64,000 bases of DNA from Prevotella sp. UBA4330 (GCA_002394385.1 DGTS01000038.1:163796-227795); one strand, 5' to 3'; positions 1 through 8,738 are shown, numbered from the stretch's first letter. The notes: generated by a model not told the origin, from the letters alone. Numbers and translations are program-made.

Positions 1-119
1 CAGAGGAGAAAGAGACGGTAGAGAAAATCGTTCTCGAGGAGATGCAGAACGCCTATCAACTGCGCGTTCCGCTCATTGCCGACTGCGGTTGGGGTGACAA
101 CTGGCTCGAGGCGCACTAA
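1..119 (+). CDS. polA: DNA polymerase I, C-terminal end (partial)
   Basis: The window opens inside this gene; codons are in frame from base 3 and the stop is at 117-119. The 38 visible residues include NAYQLRVPLIADCGWG and end NWLEAH, which matches the extreme C-terminus of bacterial DNA polymerase I (the end of the polymerase domain, where family members read as a pattern of V/P/L, ADxGxGxNWxxAH). The enzyme fills gaps and removes RNA primers during replication and repair. Only the tail is present, so nothing can be said about the exonuclease domains. Confidence 0.85.
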   Translation, partial: EEKETVEKIVLEEMQNAYQLRVPLIADCGWGDNWLEAH

Positions 120-179
120 AAATGCCTCGGCATCGCTACCCTAAAAACCGCCCATTCAGCACTTTCGCGTAATTGGTTC

Positions 180-403
180 TATACTATTTATCCCTACTGG
201 AATAAGGTTCCGAAAGGTGCCATACGCGATGTCTCCCCTCCCATGCAGGGGAGGGGCCAGGGGTGGGGTCGGTGATACAAAGAAAAGAGAATAGAAATAT
301 ATAGAAGATATTGTGTGTGGATAAAAAACACTGACCCCACCCCTACCCCTCCCCTACAGGGGCGGGGAGTCATTAGCAAGGGTATCAAATAGTGTATTAT
401 TAC
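180..403. mobile_element. MITE-like element, copy 1 (about 215 bp)
   Basis: The ends are inverted (CTATTTATCCC at the left, GGGTATCAAATAG at the right). Inside are two G/C hairpin modules in opposite orientation (236-272 and 332-369), each a CCCCTCCC/GGGGAGGGG-type hairpin followed by a run like CCAGGGGTGGGGTC. Between them lies an AT-rich core with GAAGATATTGTGTG. A reverse-complement homologue is at 63787-64000. There is no coding capacity. It behaves like a non-autonomous element and may also act as a terminator or G-quadruplex former. It fills most of the gap between polA and the CapA-like gene. Confidence 0.6.
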
Positions 404-423
404 TTCTGTATAATTGGCTTTTA

Positions 424-508
424 TGGGCTAACACAAGGGTTCGCCCCTACAATCATCAAATATGAATAGACATTGTAGAGGCGAACCCCTGTGTTAGCCA
501 GCAAAAGG
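424..508. repeat. Inverted repeat with GGCTAACACA...TGTGTTAGCC arms
   Basis: Arms GGCTAACACAAGGGTTCGCC (424-443) and the near-perfect reverse complement ending at 508 flank a short AT-rich centre. Arms of the same family recur at 6329-6420 (GTAGGGGCTAAC...). It lies just downstream of the CapA-like gene, so it could help end that transcript. Confidence 0.6.
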
Positions 509-527
509 ATATCAAACGGTAGGAAAC

Positions 528-1661
528 TTAATCTTTTATTTCCGGCACGTCGATATTATTCTTATCGTAGAGAGCCTTCATATTATTATAGAAGAGGTTG
601 CGCTTAGCACGCTCGGTGGCGTTAAGCATGCTGTCGGGAACATGTACTGGATAGATGCGGAAATTCTTATGACCCGATATCTGCGGGCGAGACACCCACA
701 CCAGGCTGTAACCGCAGTCCTCAAGCGTCACTACCCTACCCTTTTTCTTGAAGTCCATGCGCACCATAGCACCGCCATCGGTGTTCACCTTTGTCATGTT
801 GCTGACGTAGTTTCCAAGCGAATAGACCACCACGTTGCCGCCATTCTTCGCCTTGTTGCGGCGTTCCATGGGCTGCAACACATGCGGATGACCGCCTATA
901 ACGTGGTCAACACCCTTCTTCAGCAGCCATGCCGCGATGTCCTTCTGCTGCTGGTTTGGGTGCAGAACATACTCTATTCCCCAGTGAGGAATGGCTATCA
1001 GGATGTCGGGATTCATCTGCTTTGCCTTCCGTATGTCGCGTGCTATCTCGGTGGTGTCCATATAGTTCACCACGTTAGGTGCCTGCACCTGCAGTCCGTT
1101 GGTGCCATAGGTGAAGTTCAGCAGCACCACCCTGAAGCCGTTTTTCTCTATCAGGAACGGGTAGTTCTTATTTCTTTCAGCGATGTTTTTATATGTCCCG
1201 AGGTGTGGAATCTTTGCTTTGTCCATCATGTCGATGGTGCGTTCCAGTCCCTTCTGGCGCGAGTCGAGACAGTGGTTATTGGCAGTCAGCAGCACGTCGA
1301 AGCCCGCGTCAATCGTCGCTTGCAGGTATTCGTCGGGCGCCGAGAAGCACGGATAACCCTTGTATGGCTGTCCGCCGAGCGTCACTTCAAAGTTGGCGAT
1401 GGCGAGATCGGCACTGCTCACCTCCTCCTTAACATATCTGAAAGTCTCGTCGTAACTGTAAGTGCCGTCGCTGTTGCGTGCCGCGTTTATCTGTCCTTGG
1501 TGCTGCATGAGGTCGCCGGCGACAAGAATGGAGAGCGTATATTCGGCAGTGTCCTCCTCAGGAGCAGCCACTCCCCCACCCTGCGGCTGCGCTTTCGACG
1601 TGCAGGCATTGGCCATCACGAGTGCAGCCACGAGCGTTGCGGTGGATAGTAATTTCTTCAT
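528..1661 (-). CDS. CapA-family (PGA_cap) putative metallophosphatase lipoprotein
   Basis: A 377-residue protein. The N-terminus is a lipoprotein-type signal (MKKLLSTATLVAALVMANAC), so it should be tethered in the envelope. The body carries the CapA/PgsA signature motifs in order: a GDLMQH metal-binding start near residue 50, NFEVTLGG near 90, ANNHCLD near 127, PHWGIEY near 225, GGHPHVLQP near 256 and YSLGNYVS near 280. These make up the calcineurin-like fold of poly-gamma-glutamate synthesis CapA proteins. In Bacteroidales the family is widespread without a polyglutamate operon, and none is visible here, so the substrate is unknown. It is divergently oriented to the propeller gene at 1853. 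Family assignment is firm; the function is not. Confidence 0.85.
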   Translation of the reverse strand: MKKLLSTATLVAALVMANACTSKAQPQGGGVAAPEEDTAEYTLSILVAGDLMQHQGQINAARNSDGTYSYDETFRYVKEEVSSADLAIANFEVTLGGQPYKGYPCFSAPDEYLQATIDAGFDVLLTANNHCLDSRQKGLERTIDMMDKAKIPHLGTYKNIAERNKNYPFLIEKNGFRVVLLNFTYGTNGLQVQAPNVVNYMDTTEIARDIRKAKQMNPDILIAIPHWGIEYVLHPNQQQKDIAAWLLKKGVDHVIGGHPHVLQPMERRNKAKNGGNVVVYSLGNYVSNMTKVNTDGGAMVRMDFKKKGRVVTLEDCGYSLVWVSRPQISGHKNFRIYPVHVPDSMLNATERAKRNLFYNNMKALYDKNNIDVPEIKD

Positions 1662-1737
1662 TTACGTGTATATTTTATGATTTGCGGGTGTAAAATTACA
1701 AAAAAGAAACGTATTTGCTATTATTTATGCCTTAAAA

Positions 1738-1769
1738 TTTTGCTCTTTCGCCGTTTTGAATTATTTTTG
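1738..1769 (+). promoter_or_regulatory. Bacteroidetes-type promoter of the propeller gene
   Basis: TTTG at 1738-1741, 20 nt, then TATTTTTG at 1762-1769 fits the Bacteroidetes -33/-7 consensus (TTTG...TAnnTTTG). Transcription would start near 1775, just before the palindrome at 1785. Confidence 0.6.
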
Positions 1770-1784
1770 CAACTGATGTTCAGT

Positions 1785-1807
1785 ATGTTGCGACGTCGTC
1801 GCAACAT
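1785..1807. promoter_or_regulatory. Perfect palindrome, candidate operator
   Basis: Arms ATGTTGCGAC (1785-1794) and GTCGCAACAT (1798-1807) are perfect 10-bp inverted repeats around GTC. The palindrome sits about 10-30 nt after the predicted transcription start of the propeller gene, so it may be a repressor site or a 5' RNA hairpin. The half-site TGCGAC/GTCGCA resembles the sites upstream of the small-peptide genes near 53.9 and 54.8 kb. Confidence 0.5.
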
Positions 1808-1852
1808 AGTAGACAGAGAATTAAGAAAACCTAACACCAAACTCTGACCACA

Positions 1853-3403
1853 ATGAAAAGAACTCTCACGGCAGCCCTTGCGCTTGCCTTTTCTATGCTT
1901 TCGATGGCCGATGTGCCGCCTGTTTCCCACCCACAAATAGGCACCACGGCTCAAGCCACCGACGGTTCGCTCACCATGAAACTGATAGCGAAGAAGCAAA
2001 ACTACGGCGGCAGCGCCGACACTCGCGACACCGACATCAACAGTCCTAAGTCTATCAACATCCATCCTGATGGCTCCAAATACTACGTCAACTCGCTTGA
2101 GGGCTGTACCACAATAAGTTACGACTTCAAGACGCACAAGAAACTGGCCGTCATCAGGCATCAGTTCAAGGACGGACGAGACGACGCGCTGTGGTCGAAA
2201 CCGTCGGGACTATACCCCTGGCGCCACTACCACCAGAACCTGAACACCTTCGCCGGAAAGCCGGTGGAAAGCACTTTCAGTCACAACGGGCGCTACCTGT
2301 GGGTGCCATACTATCGCCGCACCTTCGACATTAACGCACAAGACCCCTCGGCTGTTGCCATTATAGACACCAAGACCGACAAGATTGTCAGGATGATGGA
2401 GACCGGACCGCTGCCCAAGATGGTGAGCACGTCGCCCGACGGACGCACAGTGGCGATATCACACTGGGGAAACAACACCGTGGGTCTTATCGACATATCG
2501 TCAGACAAGCCCGAGGAATGGAAGCATAAGATGGTTCTTGTAGTGGATAAAGAACTACAACTGAACTACCCTCTCAACCGCTCTGTCGATCGCGACAACG
2601 GCTCGGGATATGCCCTCCGAGGCACTGTCTTCACCCCAGACAACCGCTATCTCATCGTGGGATGTATGGGCGGAGGCGGCGGCATCGCTGTCATCGACAT
2701 ACAGGAACAACGCTATCTGGGCCGCGTTCTTGGCATGATGAGCAACGTGCGTCATCTGGTAATCTCAAACGGATACCTCTATCTGAGCATCAACGGCGGC
2801 GGTATGGTGCAGCGAATGCCGCTAACCGACTTCATGAACATTGCCAAGACCATGAACGGAACCACCAAGAAGACAGCCCAGGCCACAGGATGGCAGAACT
2901 GCAAGGTAGGAACGGGCGCACGTACGATAAGCATCTCGCCCGACGGACGTTACATCTTCGCCGCCTGCAACAATGTGAGCCAGGTGTATGTCGTTGACAC
3001 CAAGACGATGAAGACCATCTGCAACATCGCCGTTGACAGTTATCCCGTGGGTCTCGACCTCTCTTCCGACGGCCGCTATGTCTTCGTTACGTCTCAGGGA
3101 CGCAGCAACCGAGGCGGCAATGCGGTGAACATCTACGAGGTGGAATATAAGAACCCGCCTACCGAACGCTTCTGCCCAGCCTGCGGAGCACCGCGAAGCA
3201 AGGACATGAAGCAGTGCCCCAAGTGCAACCTACAGTATGAGGGAATGACCGTTATGAACGACTCCACAGCGTCATCAGACAGCAACGACCTCACCGCCAA
3301 CACCCTGAAACCCACATCCAACACCCTATACTATGCCGGAGGAGCACTCGCCGCAGTGCTCGCCGGCGCTTTTCTGTTCTTTCGTTCACGCCGAAAGAAA
3401 TAG
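1853..3403 (+). CDS. Exported YVTN-type beta-propeller protein with Cys4 knuckle and C-terminal membrane anchor
   Basis: A 516-residue protein. Residues 1-19 are a signal peptide (MKRTLTAALALAFSMLSMA). Residues 45-430 hold repeated blades of the YncE/YVTN kind, with recurring SPDGR(T/Y) motifs (for example STSPDGRTVAIS, SISPDGRYIFAA, SSDGRYVFVT). Residues 441-458 hold CPAC...CPKC, a zinc-ribbon-like knuckle. A linker rich in S/T/N leads to a membrane segment near 493-510 and the basic tail RSRRKK. The predicted topology puts the propeller and the cysteines outside the cytoplasm, which is odd for a zinc ribbon; they might instead form disulfides. Function is unknown; ligand or protein binding at the envelope is likely. 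A promoter and a palindrome lie directly upstream. Confidence 0.75.
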   Translation: MKRTLTAALALAFSMLSMADVPPVSHPQIGTTAQATDGSLTMKLIAKKQNYGGSADTRDTDINSPKSINIHPDGSKYYVNSLEGCTTISYDFKTHKKLAVIRHQFKDGRDDALWSKPSGLYPWRHYHQNLNTFAGKPVESTFSHNGRYLWVPYYRRTFDINAQDPSAVAIIDTKTDKIVRMMETGPLPKMVSTSPDGRTVAISHWGNNTVGLIDISSDKPEEWKHKMVLVVDKELQLNYPLNRSVDRDNGSGYALRGTVFTPDNRYLIVGCMGGGGGIAVIDIQEQRYLGRVLGMMSNVRHLVISNGYLYLSINGGGMVQRMPLTDFMNIAKTMNGTTKKTAQATGWQNCKVGTGARTISISPDGRYIFAACNNVSQVYVVDTKTMKTICNIAVDSYPVGLDLSSDGRYVFVTSQGRSNRGGNAVNIYEVEYKNPPTERFCPACGAPRSKDMKQCPKCNLQYEGMTVMNDSTASSDSNDLTANTLKPTSNTLYYAGGALAAVLAGAFLFFRSRRKK

Positions 3404-3445
3404 CCATCCATAACCACTTGACTTCCAATTACATACAAACGGGCT

Positions 3446-3466
3446 AACAAAGTTATTAACTTTGTT
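3446..3466. repeat. 21-bp near-symmetric palindrome
   Basis: Perfect 10-bp arms (AACAAAGTTA / TAACTTTGTT) around a single T. A diverged copy is at 46354-46374. The palindrome contains TAACTTTG on both strands, the -7 consensus, so it could be a weak bidirectional promoter or a protein site. The rest of the 3404-3613 gap shows nothing else I can name. Confidence 0.4.
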
Positions 3467-3613
3467 GAACAATCCTATTAACATTGTCTCCCCACTTATA
3501 TGCTTCTGGCGTCTCAGTGGTATGCTTTTACAAAACCATTGACAAACAACTGGGGGCGTAGAACATGTTTTCGGGGATAGGAAAAGCCATTAATGGAAAT
3601 TTGTTTTGATTTT

Positions 3614-3645
3614 TTTGGCATTCTCAGCGAAAAAAAGTATCTTTG
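3614..3645 (+). promoter_or_regulatory. Promoter of mutS
   Basis: TTTG at 3614-3617, 20 nt, TATCTTTG at 3638-3645. This decides the mutS start: the in-frame ATG at 3593 lies upstream of the promoter, so the ATG at 3668, about 17 nt after the predicted start of transcription, is the real one. Confidence 0.8.
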
Positions 3646-3667
3646 CATCTTACAAAAAACACGACCG

Positions 3668-6295
3668 ATGGCTACCAAAAAGGAAGAACTGACGCCTATG
3701 ATGAAGCAGTTCTTCTCGTTGAAAGCGAAGCATCCCGACGCACTCCTGCTGTTCCGTTGCGGCGACTTTTACGAGACCTACTGCGACGATGCCATTGCGG
3801 CAAGCAAGATTCTGGGCATCACGCTGACACGACGCAACAACGGGGCACAGGGCAAGACGAACGCCGAAATGGCTGGATTCCCGCACCATGCACTGGACAC
3901 CTATCTGCCTAAACTTATCCGGGCGGGTAGGCGAGTGGCTATTTGCGACCAACTGGAAGACCCGAAACTCACCAAGAAACTGGTGAAGCGAGGCATCACC
4001 GAACTGGTGACGCCAGGCGTGGCGATGGCCGACAACGTACTGAACTACAAGGAGAACAACTTCCTGGCGGCAGTACACTTCGGCAAAGGCAGTTGCGGCG
4101 TGGCATTCCTCGACATCTCTACGGGCGAGTTCCTCACAGGAGAGGGACCGGCAGACCACATAGAGAAACTGCTGGGCAACTTCCAACCAAAGGAGATATT
4201 GCACGAACGCGGGCGCAAGGCAGACTTCGAACGCGCCTTCGGAACAAAATACTTCACCTTCGAGATGGACGACTGGGTGTTCACAGAGCAGACAGCACGC
4301 CAGAAACTGCAACGCCACTTCGAGGTGAAAAGCATGAAAGGCTTCGGCGTTGACCACATGCACAACGGCGTGACTGCTGCCGGCGCGATACTGCAATACC
4401 TCGAAATGACGCAGCACACGCAGATAAGCCATATCACCACTCTTGCCCGAATAGAAGAGGAGAGATATGTACGCCTGGACAAGTTCACCATACGCTCGCT
4501 CGAACTTCTCTATCCGATGCAGGACGACGGCATGAGCCTGATGGACGTCATCGACCGCACCGTGTCGCCAATGGGTGCCCGTCTGCTGAAGCGGTGGGCT
4601 GTGTTCCCGCTGAAAGAGGAGAACCAGATAAACGAGCGTCTTGACATCGTGGAGCACTTCTTCCGCCATCCCGACTTCCGAATGCTCGTTGACGAGAAGT
4701 TCCACCGCGTGGGCGACCTCGAGCGCATCATATCAAAGGTGGCGGTGGGACGCGTCTCTCCGCGCGAGATAGTGCAGTTGAAGGTGGCCCTGCAGTCGCT
4801 GAAGCCAGTGAAAGAGGCATGCATGCAGTCGGAAAACGAAGCCCTCAGAAGGGTAGGGGAGCAGATGAACCTCTGCGAGACACTGAGCAACCGCATCGAG
4901 AAAGAGGTGGAGAACGACCCTCCGATGCTGGTGAACAAGGGCGGAGTGATAAGAAACGGCGTCAATGCCGAACTCGACGAACTGCGCCAGATAGCATATA
5001 GCGGCAAGGACTATCTGCTGAAGATACAGGAGAGAGAGACCGAGCAGACGGGCATTTCGTCGCTGAAAATAGGTTATAACAACGTCTTCGGATACTATCT
5101 GGAGGTAAGAAACACCTACAAGGACAAGGTTCCGCAGAGTTGGGTACGCAAGCAAACGCTGGCCCAGGCAGAACGATACATCACGCAGGAACTGAAAGAA
5201 TACGAGGAGAAGATTCTCGGGGCAGAGGACAAGATACTGTCGTTGGAGACACGGCTTTATAACGAACTGGTGCTCTGGATGCAAGAGTACATACCAGCAA
5301 TACAGATAGATGCCACTCTCGTGGCGCGTCTCGACTGCCTCCTTTCCTTTGCAAAGGCTGCCGAGGAACACCACTACGTGCGCCCCGTTATCGACCAAAG
5401 CGACGTCTTAGACATACGCCAGGGCCGCCACGCTGTTATCGAAACGCAACTGCCACTGGGCGAATCATACGTGCCGAACGATATCTATCTGGACACCGAG
5501 AAGCAGCAGATAATGATTATCACCGGACCAAACATGGCGGGAAAGTCGGCTCTGCTACGCCAGACAGCACTCATAGTGCTGATGGCACAGATAGGATGCT
5601 TCGTGCCGGCAGAGAGCGCCCGCATCGGCATTGTGGACAAGATATTCACCCGTGTGGGTGCTTCCGACAACATCGCTCTTGGCGAATCGACGTTCATGGT
5701 GGAAATGACCGAAGCGGCAAACATACTCAACAATGTGACGCCTCGCTCCCTCGTGCTCTTCGACGAACTGGGACGCGGCACCTCAACCTACGACGGCATC
5801 AGCATAGCATGGGCCATAGTGGAGTACCTGCACGAGCATAAGAAGGCGCAGGCACGCACACTCTTCGCCACGCATTACCACGAACTGAACGAGATGGAGA
5901 AAAACTTCAAGCGCATAAAGAACTATAACGTGAGCGTGAAAGAGGTCGATAACAAGGTCATCTTCCTAAGAAAACTGCAACGGGGAGGCTCTGAACACTC
6001 CTTCGGTATTCACGTAGCGCAGATAGCGGGAATGCCAAAGAGCATCGTGAAACGTGCCAACACCATACTGAAACAACTGGAAACAGACAACAGTGGGGTA
6101 GGGACGGTAGGCAAACCCACAGCAGAACAACTAAACCAAGGGCGCGACGGCTACCAACTCTCGTTCTTCCAACTCGACGACCCCGTGCTTTCGCAAGTGC
6201 GAGACGAGATTCTCGGCATCGACGTCAACAACCTCACGCCGCTCGAAGCACTAAACAAACTGAACGAGATAAAGAAGATTGTGAAGGGGAAATAA
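3668..6295 (+). CDS. mutS: DNA mismatch repair protein MutS
   Basis: An 875-residue protein, the normal MutS1 length. The mismatch-binding domain is at the N-terminus with the Phe-X-Glu motif in CGDFYETY (F34, E36), followed by connector, lever and clamp regions. The ATPase domain has Walker A GPNMAGKS near 620, the GESTFMVEM signature, Walker B with DELGRGTSTYDG near 699, and the switch ATHYHEL. MutS dimers recognise mispairs and recruit MutL. The ATG at 3668 is chosen because it follows the promoter and gives the family N-terminus MATKKEELTPMMKQFF. A longer frame begins at 3593 but that ATG precedes the promoter. It is a single transcription unit; an inverted repeat follows at 6329. Confidence 0.97.
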   Translation: MATKKEELTPMMKQFFSLKAKHPDALLLFRCGDFYETYCDDAIAASKILGITLTRRNNGAQGKTNAEMAGFPHHALDTYLPKLIRAGRRVAICDQLEDPKLTKKLVKRGITELVTPGVAMADNVLNYKENNFLAAVHFGKGSCGVAFLDISTGEFLTGEGPADHIEKLLGNFQPKEILHERGRKADFERAFGTKYFTFEMDDWVFTEQTARQKLQRHFEVKSMKGFGVDHMHNGVTAAGAILQYLEMTQHTQISHITTLARIEEERYVRLDKFTIRSLELLYPMQDDGMSLMDVIDRTVSPMGARLLKRWAVFPLKEENQINERLDIVEHFFRHPDFRMLVDEKFHRVGDLERIISKVAVGRVSPREIVQLKVALQSLKPVKEACMQSENEALRRVGEQMNLCETLSNRIEKEVENDPPMLVNKGGVIRNGVNAELDELRQIAYSGKDYLLKIQERETEQTGISSLKIGYNNVFGYYLEVRNTYKDKVPQSWVRKQTLAQAERYITQELKEYEEKILGAEDKILSLETRLYNELVLWMQEYIPAIQIDATLVARLDCLLSFAKAAEEHHYVRPVIDQSDVLDIRQGRHAVIETQLPLGESYVPNDIYLDTEKQQIMIITGPNMAGKSALLRQTALIVLMAQIGCFVPAESARIGIVDKIFTRVGASDNIALGESTFMVEMTEAANILNNVTPRSLVLFDELGRGTSTYDGISIAWAIVEYLHEHKKAQARTLFATHYHELNEMEKNFKRIKNYNVSVKEVDNKVIFLRKLQRGGSEHSFGIHVAQIAGMPKSIVKRANTILKQLETDNSGVGTVGKPTAEQLNQGRDGYQLSFFQLDDPVLSQVRDEILGIDVNNLTPLEALNKLNEIKKIVKGK

Positions 6296-6328
6296 TACGA
6301 ACCTTTCATTTATCCGTAAGAAACTAAT

Positions 6329-6420
6329 GTAGGGGCTAACCCCTGTGTTAGCCCGCAGAACAACATTTCATGAAGTAATGAATAAGGATTCTTCGGGCTA
6401 ACACGGAGGTTAGCCCCTAC
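6329..6420. repeat. Inverted repeat with GTAGGGGCTAAC arms between convergent genes
   Basis: Arms GTAGGGGCTAACCCC...GTTAGCCCG and CGGGCTAACACGGAGG...CCCCTAC are inverted around an AT-rich centre. This is the same family as 424-508. It separates the convergent mutS and lgt genes and could serve as a bidirectional terminator. Confidence 0.6.
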
Positions 6421-6444
6421 CGTGTTTTGTTGTTGTATCAGGAC

Positions 6445-7293
6445 TTATTTCTTCACCGCCTTCATACTGCGCCAGATGCAGTAGGCACCGATGATGACGA
6501 AGGGGATGGAAAGCATCTGACCGATGTTCAGGGTCATGGCTGCTTCCTTTGCCACTTGTATGTCTTTGGTGTACTCGATGAAGAAACGGAAAGTGAAGAT
6601 GAGCACCAGACAAAGCCCGAAGAAGAAGCCCGTGCCCACCCGCTCGGGGTGTTTGCGATAGAGATACCAGCCAATGGGGAAGAATATCGCGTATGCAATG
6701 GCCTCGTAGAGTTGTCCCGGGTGGCGCGGCAGCATGTCCACACGCTCGAAGATAAACGCCCAGGGAACGTCTGTCACCTTACCTATAATCTCCGAATTGA
6801 CGAGGTTTCCGAGTCGTATGAAGCATGCGGTGATAGGCGTGGCGATGGCTATGTTGTCGAGAATCTGCCATATACCGAGCCCCTGCTTGCGCACCTTGAG
6901 CCAGTAGATGATGAGCGCTACGGTCAGTCCTATTGTCCCTCCATGGCTCGCAAGACCCTCATATCCCGTGAACTTCCATGTTCCGTCAGCCATGTAACGT
7001 ATCGGAATGAAAATCTCTAAGACGTGCTGTGGCGAACTGAGCCAGTACTCCGGCTCATAGAAAAGGCAATGACCGAGGCGGGCACCGAGCAGTATTCCTA
7101 TGAAGCAATAGATGAAGAGAGGGTCGAAGAGGCCATCTTTCACCTTCTGTTCGATGTACAGTTTCCTCACGAGGAAATAGGCAAGAGCCAGTCCCACGAG
7201 CCAGCACATGGAGTACCAGCGCACGGCGAACCCTCCAATGCGGAAAATCTCGGCATCAGGATTCCATGTTATGTAACTCAGTATTTCGGTCAT
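6445..7293 (-). CDS. lgt: Prolipoprotein diacylglyceryl transferase
   Basis: A 282-residue polytopic inner-membrane enzyme that attaches diacylglycerol from phosphatidylglycerol to the lipobox cysteine, the first step of lipoprotein maturation. Visible family motifs are ARLGHCLFYEPEYW near 72, the Lgt loop GLASHGGTIG near 112, RLGNLVNSEIIG near 160 (the RxGNxxNxE signature) and RHPGQLYEA near 190. Around seven membrane segments are apparent. It lies downstream of ychF on the same strand with 137 nt between them; that gap holds an octamer array and a GGGCGTAC hairpin, so co-transcription is uncertain. Confidence 0.95.
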   Translation of the reverse strand: MTEILSYITWNPDAEIFRIGGFAVRWYSMCWLVGLALAYFLVRKLYIEQKVKDGLFDPLFIYCFIGILLGARLGHCLFYEPEYWLSSPQHVLEIFIPIRYMADGTWKFTGYEGLASHGGTIGLTVALIIYWLKVRKQGLGIWQILDNIAIATPITACFIRLGNLVNSEIIGKVTDVPWAFIFERVDMLPRHPGQLYEAIAYAIFFPIGWYLYRKHPERVGTGFFFGLCLVLIFTFRFFIEYTKDIQVAKEAAMTLNIGQMLSIPFVIIGAYCIWRSMKAVKK

Positions 7294-7300
7294 TCTTGTT

Positions 7301-7364
7301 GAGTTTAGAAGTTTTTGAGTATAGGAGTAAAGGAGTTTGTAAGTTTAGGAGTGCAGGAGTTTCT
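7301..7364. repeat. Octamer array (8 units)
   Basis: Eight consecutive 8-nt units of the form (G/A)AGTnnnn (gagtttag, aagttttt, gagtatag, gagtaaag, gagtttgt and so on) run without slippage. The same family recurs at 12983, 31455 and 33783. Confidence 0.75.
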
Positions 7365-7377
7365 TTTTCAGTTGTCG

Positions 7378-7399
7378 GGGCGTACACCCATGTACGCCC
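7378..7399. terminator. GGGCGTAC hairpin between ychF and lgt
   Basis: GGGCGTAC (7378-7385), loop ACCCAT, GTACGCCC (7392-7399): an 8-bp perfect stem. On the minus strand it follows ychF, but without a clear U-tract, so it is a hairpin of uncertain effect. A degenerate relative is at 54239-54261. Confidence 0.4.
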
Positions 7400-7430
7400 G
7401 TAACACCCTATAACTATTATCTAACAGGCG

Positions 7431-8534
7431 TCAGACATTAAATCTGAAATGCATTATATCGCCGTCCTGCACAACATATTCCTTGCCCTCGATGCCCATC
7501 TTTCCTGCCTCGCGGACAGCCGCCTCGGAGCCATACTTGATGTAGTCGTCGTACTTTATCACCTCGGCACGTATGAAACCCTTCTCGAAGTCGGTGTGAA
7601 TCACGCCGGCACACTGCGGTGCTTTCCATCCCTTATGATATGTCCAGGCCTTCACCTCCATCTCTCCTGCGGTGATGAATGTCTCAAGGTTGAGCAGGGC
7701 ATACGCCTTCTTGATGAGTCGGTTGACGCCGCTCTCCTCAAGTCCGAGTTCCTCCAGGAACATCTGTTTGTCCTCATAGGTCTCCAGCGAGGCAATATCC
7801 TCCTCGGTCTTGGCGGCAATAACCATTGCCTCGGCACCTTCCTGACGTGCTATTTCCTCAATCTTACGGCTGTATTCGTTGCCCTCCTTTGCCGATGCCT
7901 CATCTACATTGCAGACGTAGAGCACAGGCTTTGCTGTGAGCAGGAACAGGTCGTGAGCCACCTTCTGCTCCTCTTTGCTCTCGAAGGTCACGCTGCGCGC
8001 GTTCTTACCTTGCTCGAGCACCTCCTTATATGCTTCCAGAACGGTCACTGCCACCTTAGCCTCCTTGTTGCCGGCAGCGGCGGTCTTCTGTGTCTTTGCC
8101 AGTTGTCCCTCTATTGTTTCGAGGTCTTTCAGTTGCAGTTCGGTGTCTATTATCTCCTTGTCTTCAACGGGGTTTACAGGCGCTCCGCCCTCGCGCACCA
8201 CGTTGTCGTCGTCGAAGCAGCGCAGCACATGTATTATGGCGTCGGTCTCGCGTATGTTTCCGAGGAACTTGTTTCCCAGTCCTTCGCCCTTCGACGCACC
8301 CTTCACGAGTCCTGCGATGTCAACAATCTCGCACGTTGCGGGCACTATTCGTCCCGGATGAACAATCTCGGCGAGTTTTGTTAGGCGCTCGTCGGGCACG
8401 GTAATCACGCCCACGTTAGGCTCTATAGTGCAAAAGGGGAAATTCGCTGCCTGTGCCTTGGCACTCGACAGACAGTTAAACAGCGTTGACTTGCCCACAT
8501 TGGGGAGTCCTACAATACCACATTTCAATGCCAT
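7431..8534 (-). CDS. ychF: Redox-regulated ATPase YchF (OLA1 family)
   Basis: A 367-residue Obg-related P-loop protein, full length for the family. G1 is GLPNVGKST (residues 8-16), followed by the G2/G3 region ANFPFCTIEPNVG and VDIAGLVKGASKGEGLGNKFL. The G4 site is the YchF-type NVDE (VLYVCNVDEAS), not NKxD, which explains ATP preference. The C-terminal TGS domain contains GEMEVKAWTYHKGWKAPQCAGVIHTD in order (residues near 290-320) and ends DIMHFRFNV. The family binds ribosomes and affects stress tolerance. Its promoter is about 180 nt upstream, so the leader carries the repeat at 8581-8661. Confidence 0.97.
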   Translation of the reverse strand: MALKCGIVGLPNVGKSTLFNCLSSAKAQAANFPFCTIEPNVGVITVPDERLTKLAEIVHPGRIVPATCEIVDIAGLVKGASKGEGLGNKFLGNIRETDAIIHVLRCFDDDNVVREGGAPVNPVEDKEIIDTELQLKDLETIEGQLAKTQKTAAAGNKEAKVAVTVLEAYKEVLEQGKNARSVTFESKEEQKVAHDLFLLTAKPVLYVCNVDEASAKEGNEYSRKIEEIARQEGAEAMVIAAKTEEDIASLETYEDKQMFLEELGLEESGVNRLIKKAYALLNLETFITAGEMEVKAWTYHKGWKAPQCAGVIHTDFEKGFIRAEVIKYDDYIKYGSEAAVREAGKMGIEGKEYVVQDGDIMHFRFNV

Positions 8535-8580
8535 GTTGTTATGTCTTCTTTTATTGTTATCTACGTTAAATTAATTTTTT

Positions 8581-8661
8581 TGCCCTTTCAGGGCGATACT
8601 CTTTATATTGTTCAGTCCCAGGGTGTTACCCTGGGCTATGTTCTCATTGCCCCTTCGGGGC
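8581..8661. repeat. GCCCT/AGGGC multi-hairpin repeat (short copy) in the ychF leader
   Basis: Three small hairpins follow one another: GCCCTTTCAGGGC (8582-8594), CCCAGGGTGTTACCCTGGG (8618-8636) and GCCCCTTCGGGGC. This is a single module of the family that appears as a double, about 210-bp element at 21947-22155 and 63106-63317. The apparent short ORFs across it, such as one ending in a GYVLIAPSGR-like peptide, are repeat sequence rather than genes. The rest of the 8535-8868 gap holds only the ychF promoter. Confidence 0.7.
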
Positions 8662-8707
8662 GTTTCCTGTTCAGGAATAATTGTCTTGATTATTCTCTTT
8701 TCGCATG

Positions 8708-8738
8708 CAAAGTTAATGCAATTTGGGCGTAATACAAA
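8708..8738 (-). promoter_or_regulatory. Promoter of ychF
   Basis: On the minus strand: TTTG (8738-8735), 19 nt, TAACTTTG (8715-8708). It leaves a leader of roughly 170 nt that includes the hairpin repeat at 8581-8661. Confidence 0.7.

Noticed and set aside
194..388. Open frame within the element at 180-403
   Set aside because: It is read from the G/C hairpin modules of the MITE-like element and has no independent support.
642..1649. Long open frame opposite the CapA-like gene
   Set aside because: Antisense shadow: the minus-strand product has clear CapA motifs and a signal sequence, while the + frame has no recognisable domain or promoter.
3593..3667. Longer mutS start
   Set aside because: The ATG at 3593 lies upstream of the TTTG-N20-TATCTTTG promoter, and the added residues do not match MutS N-termini.
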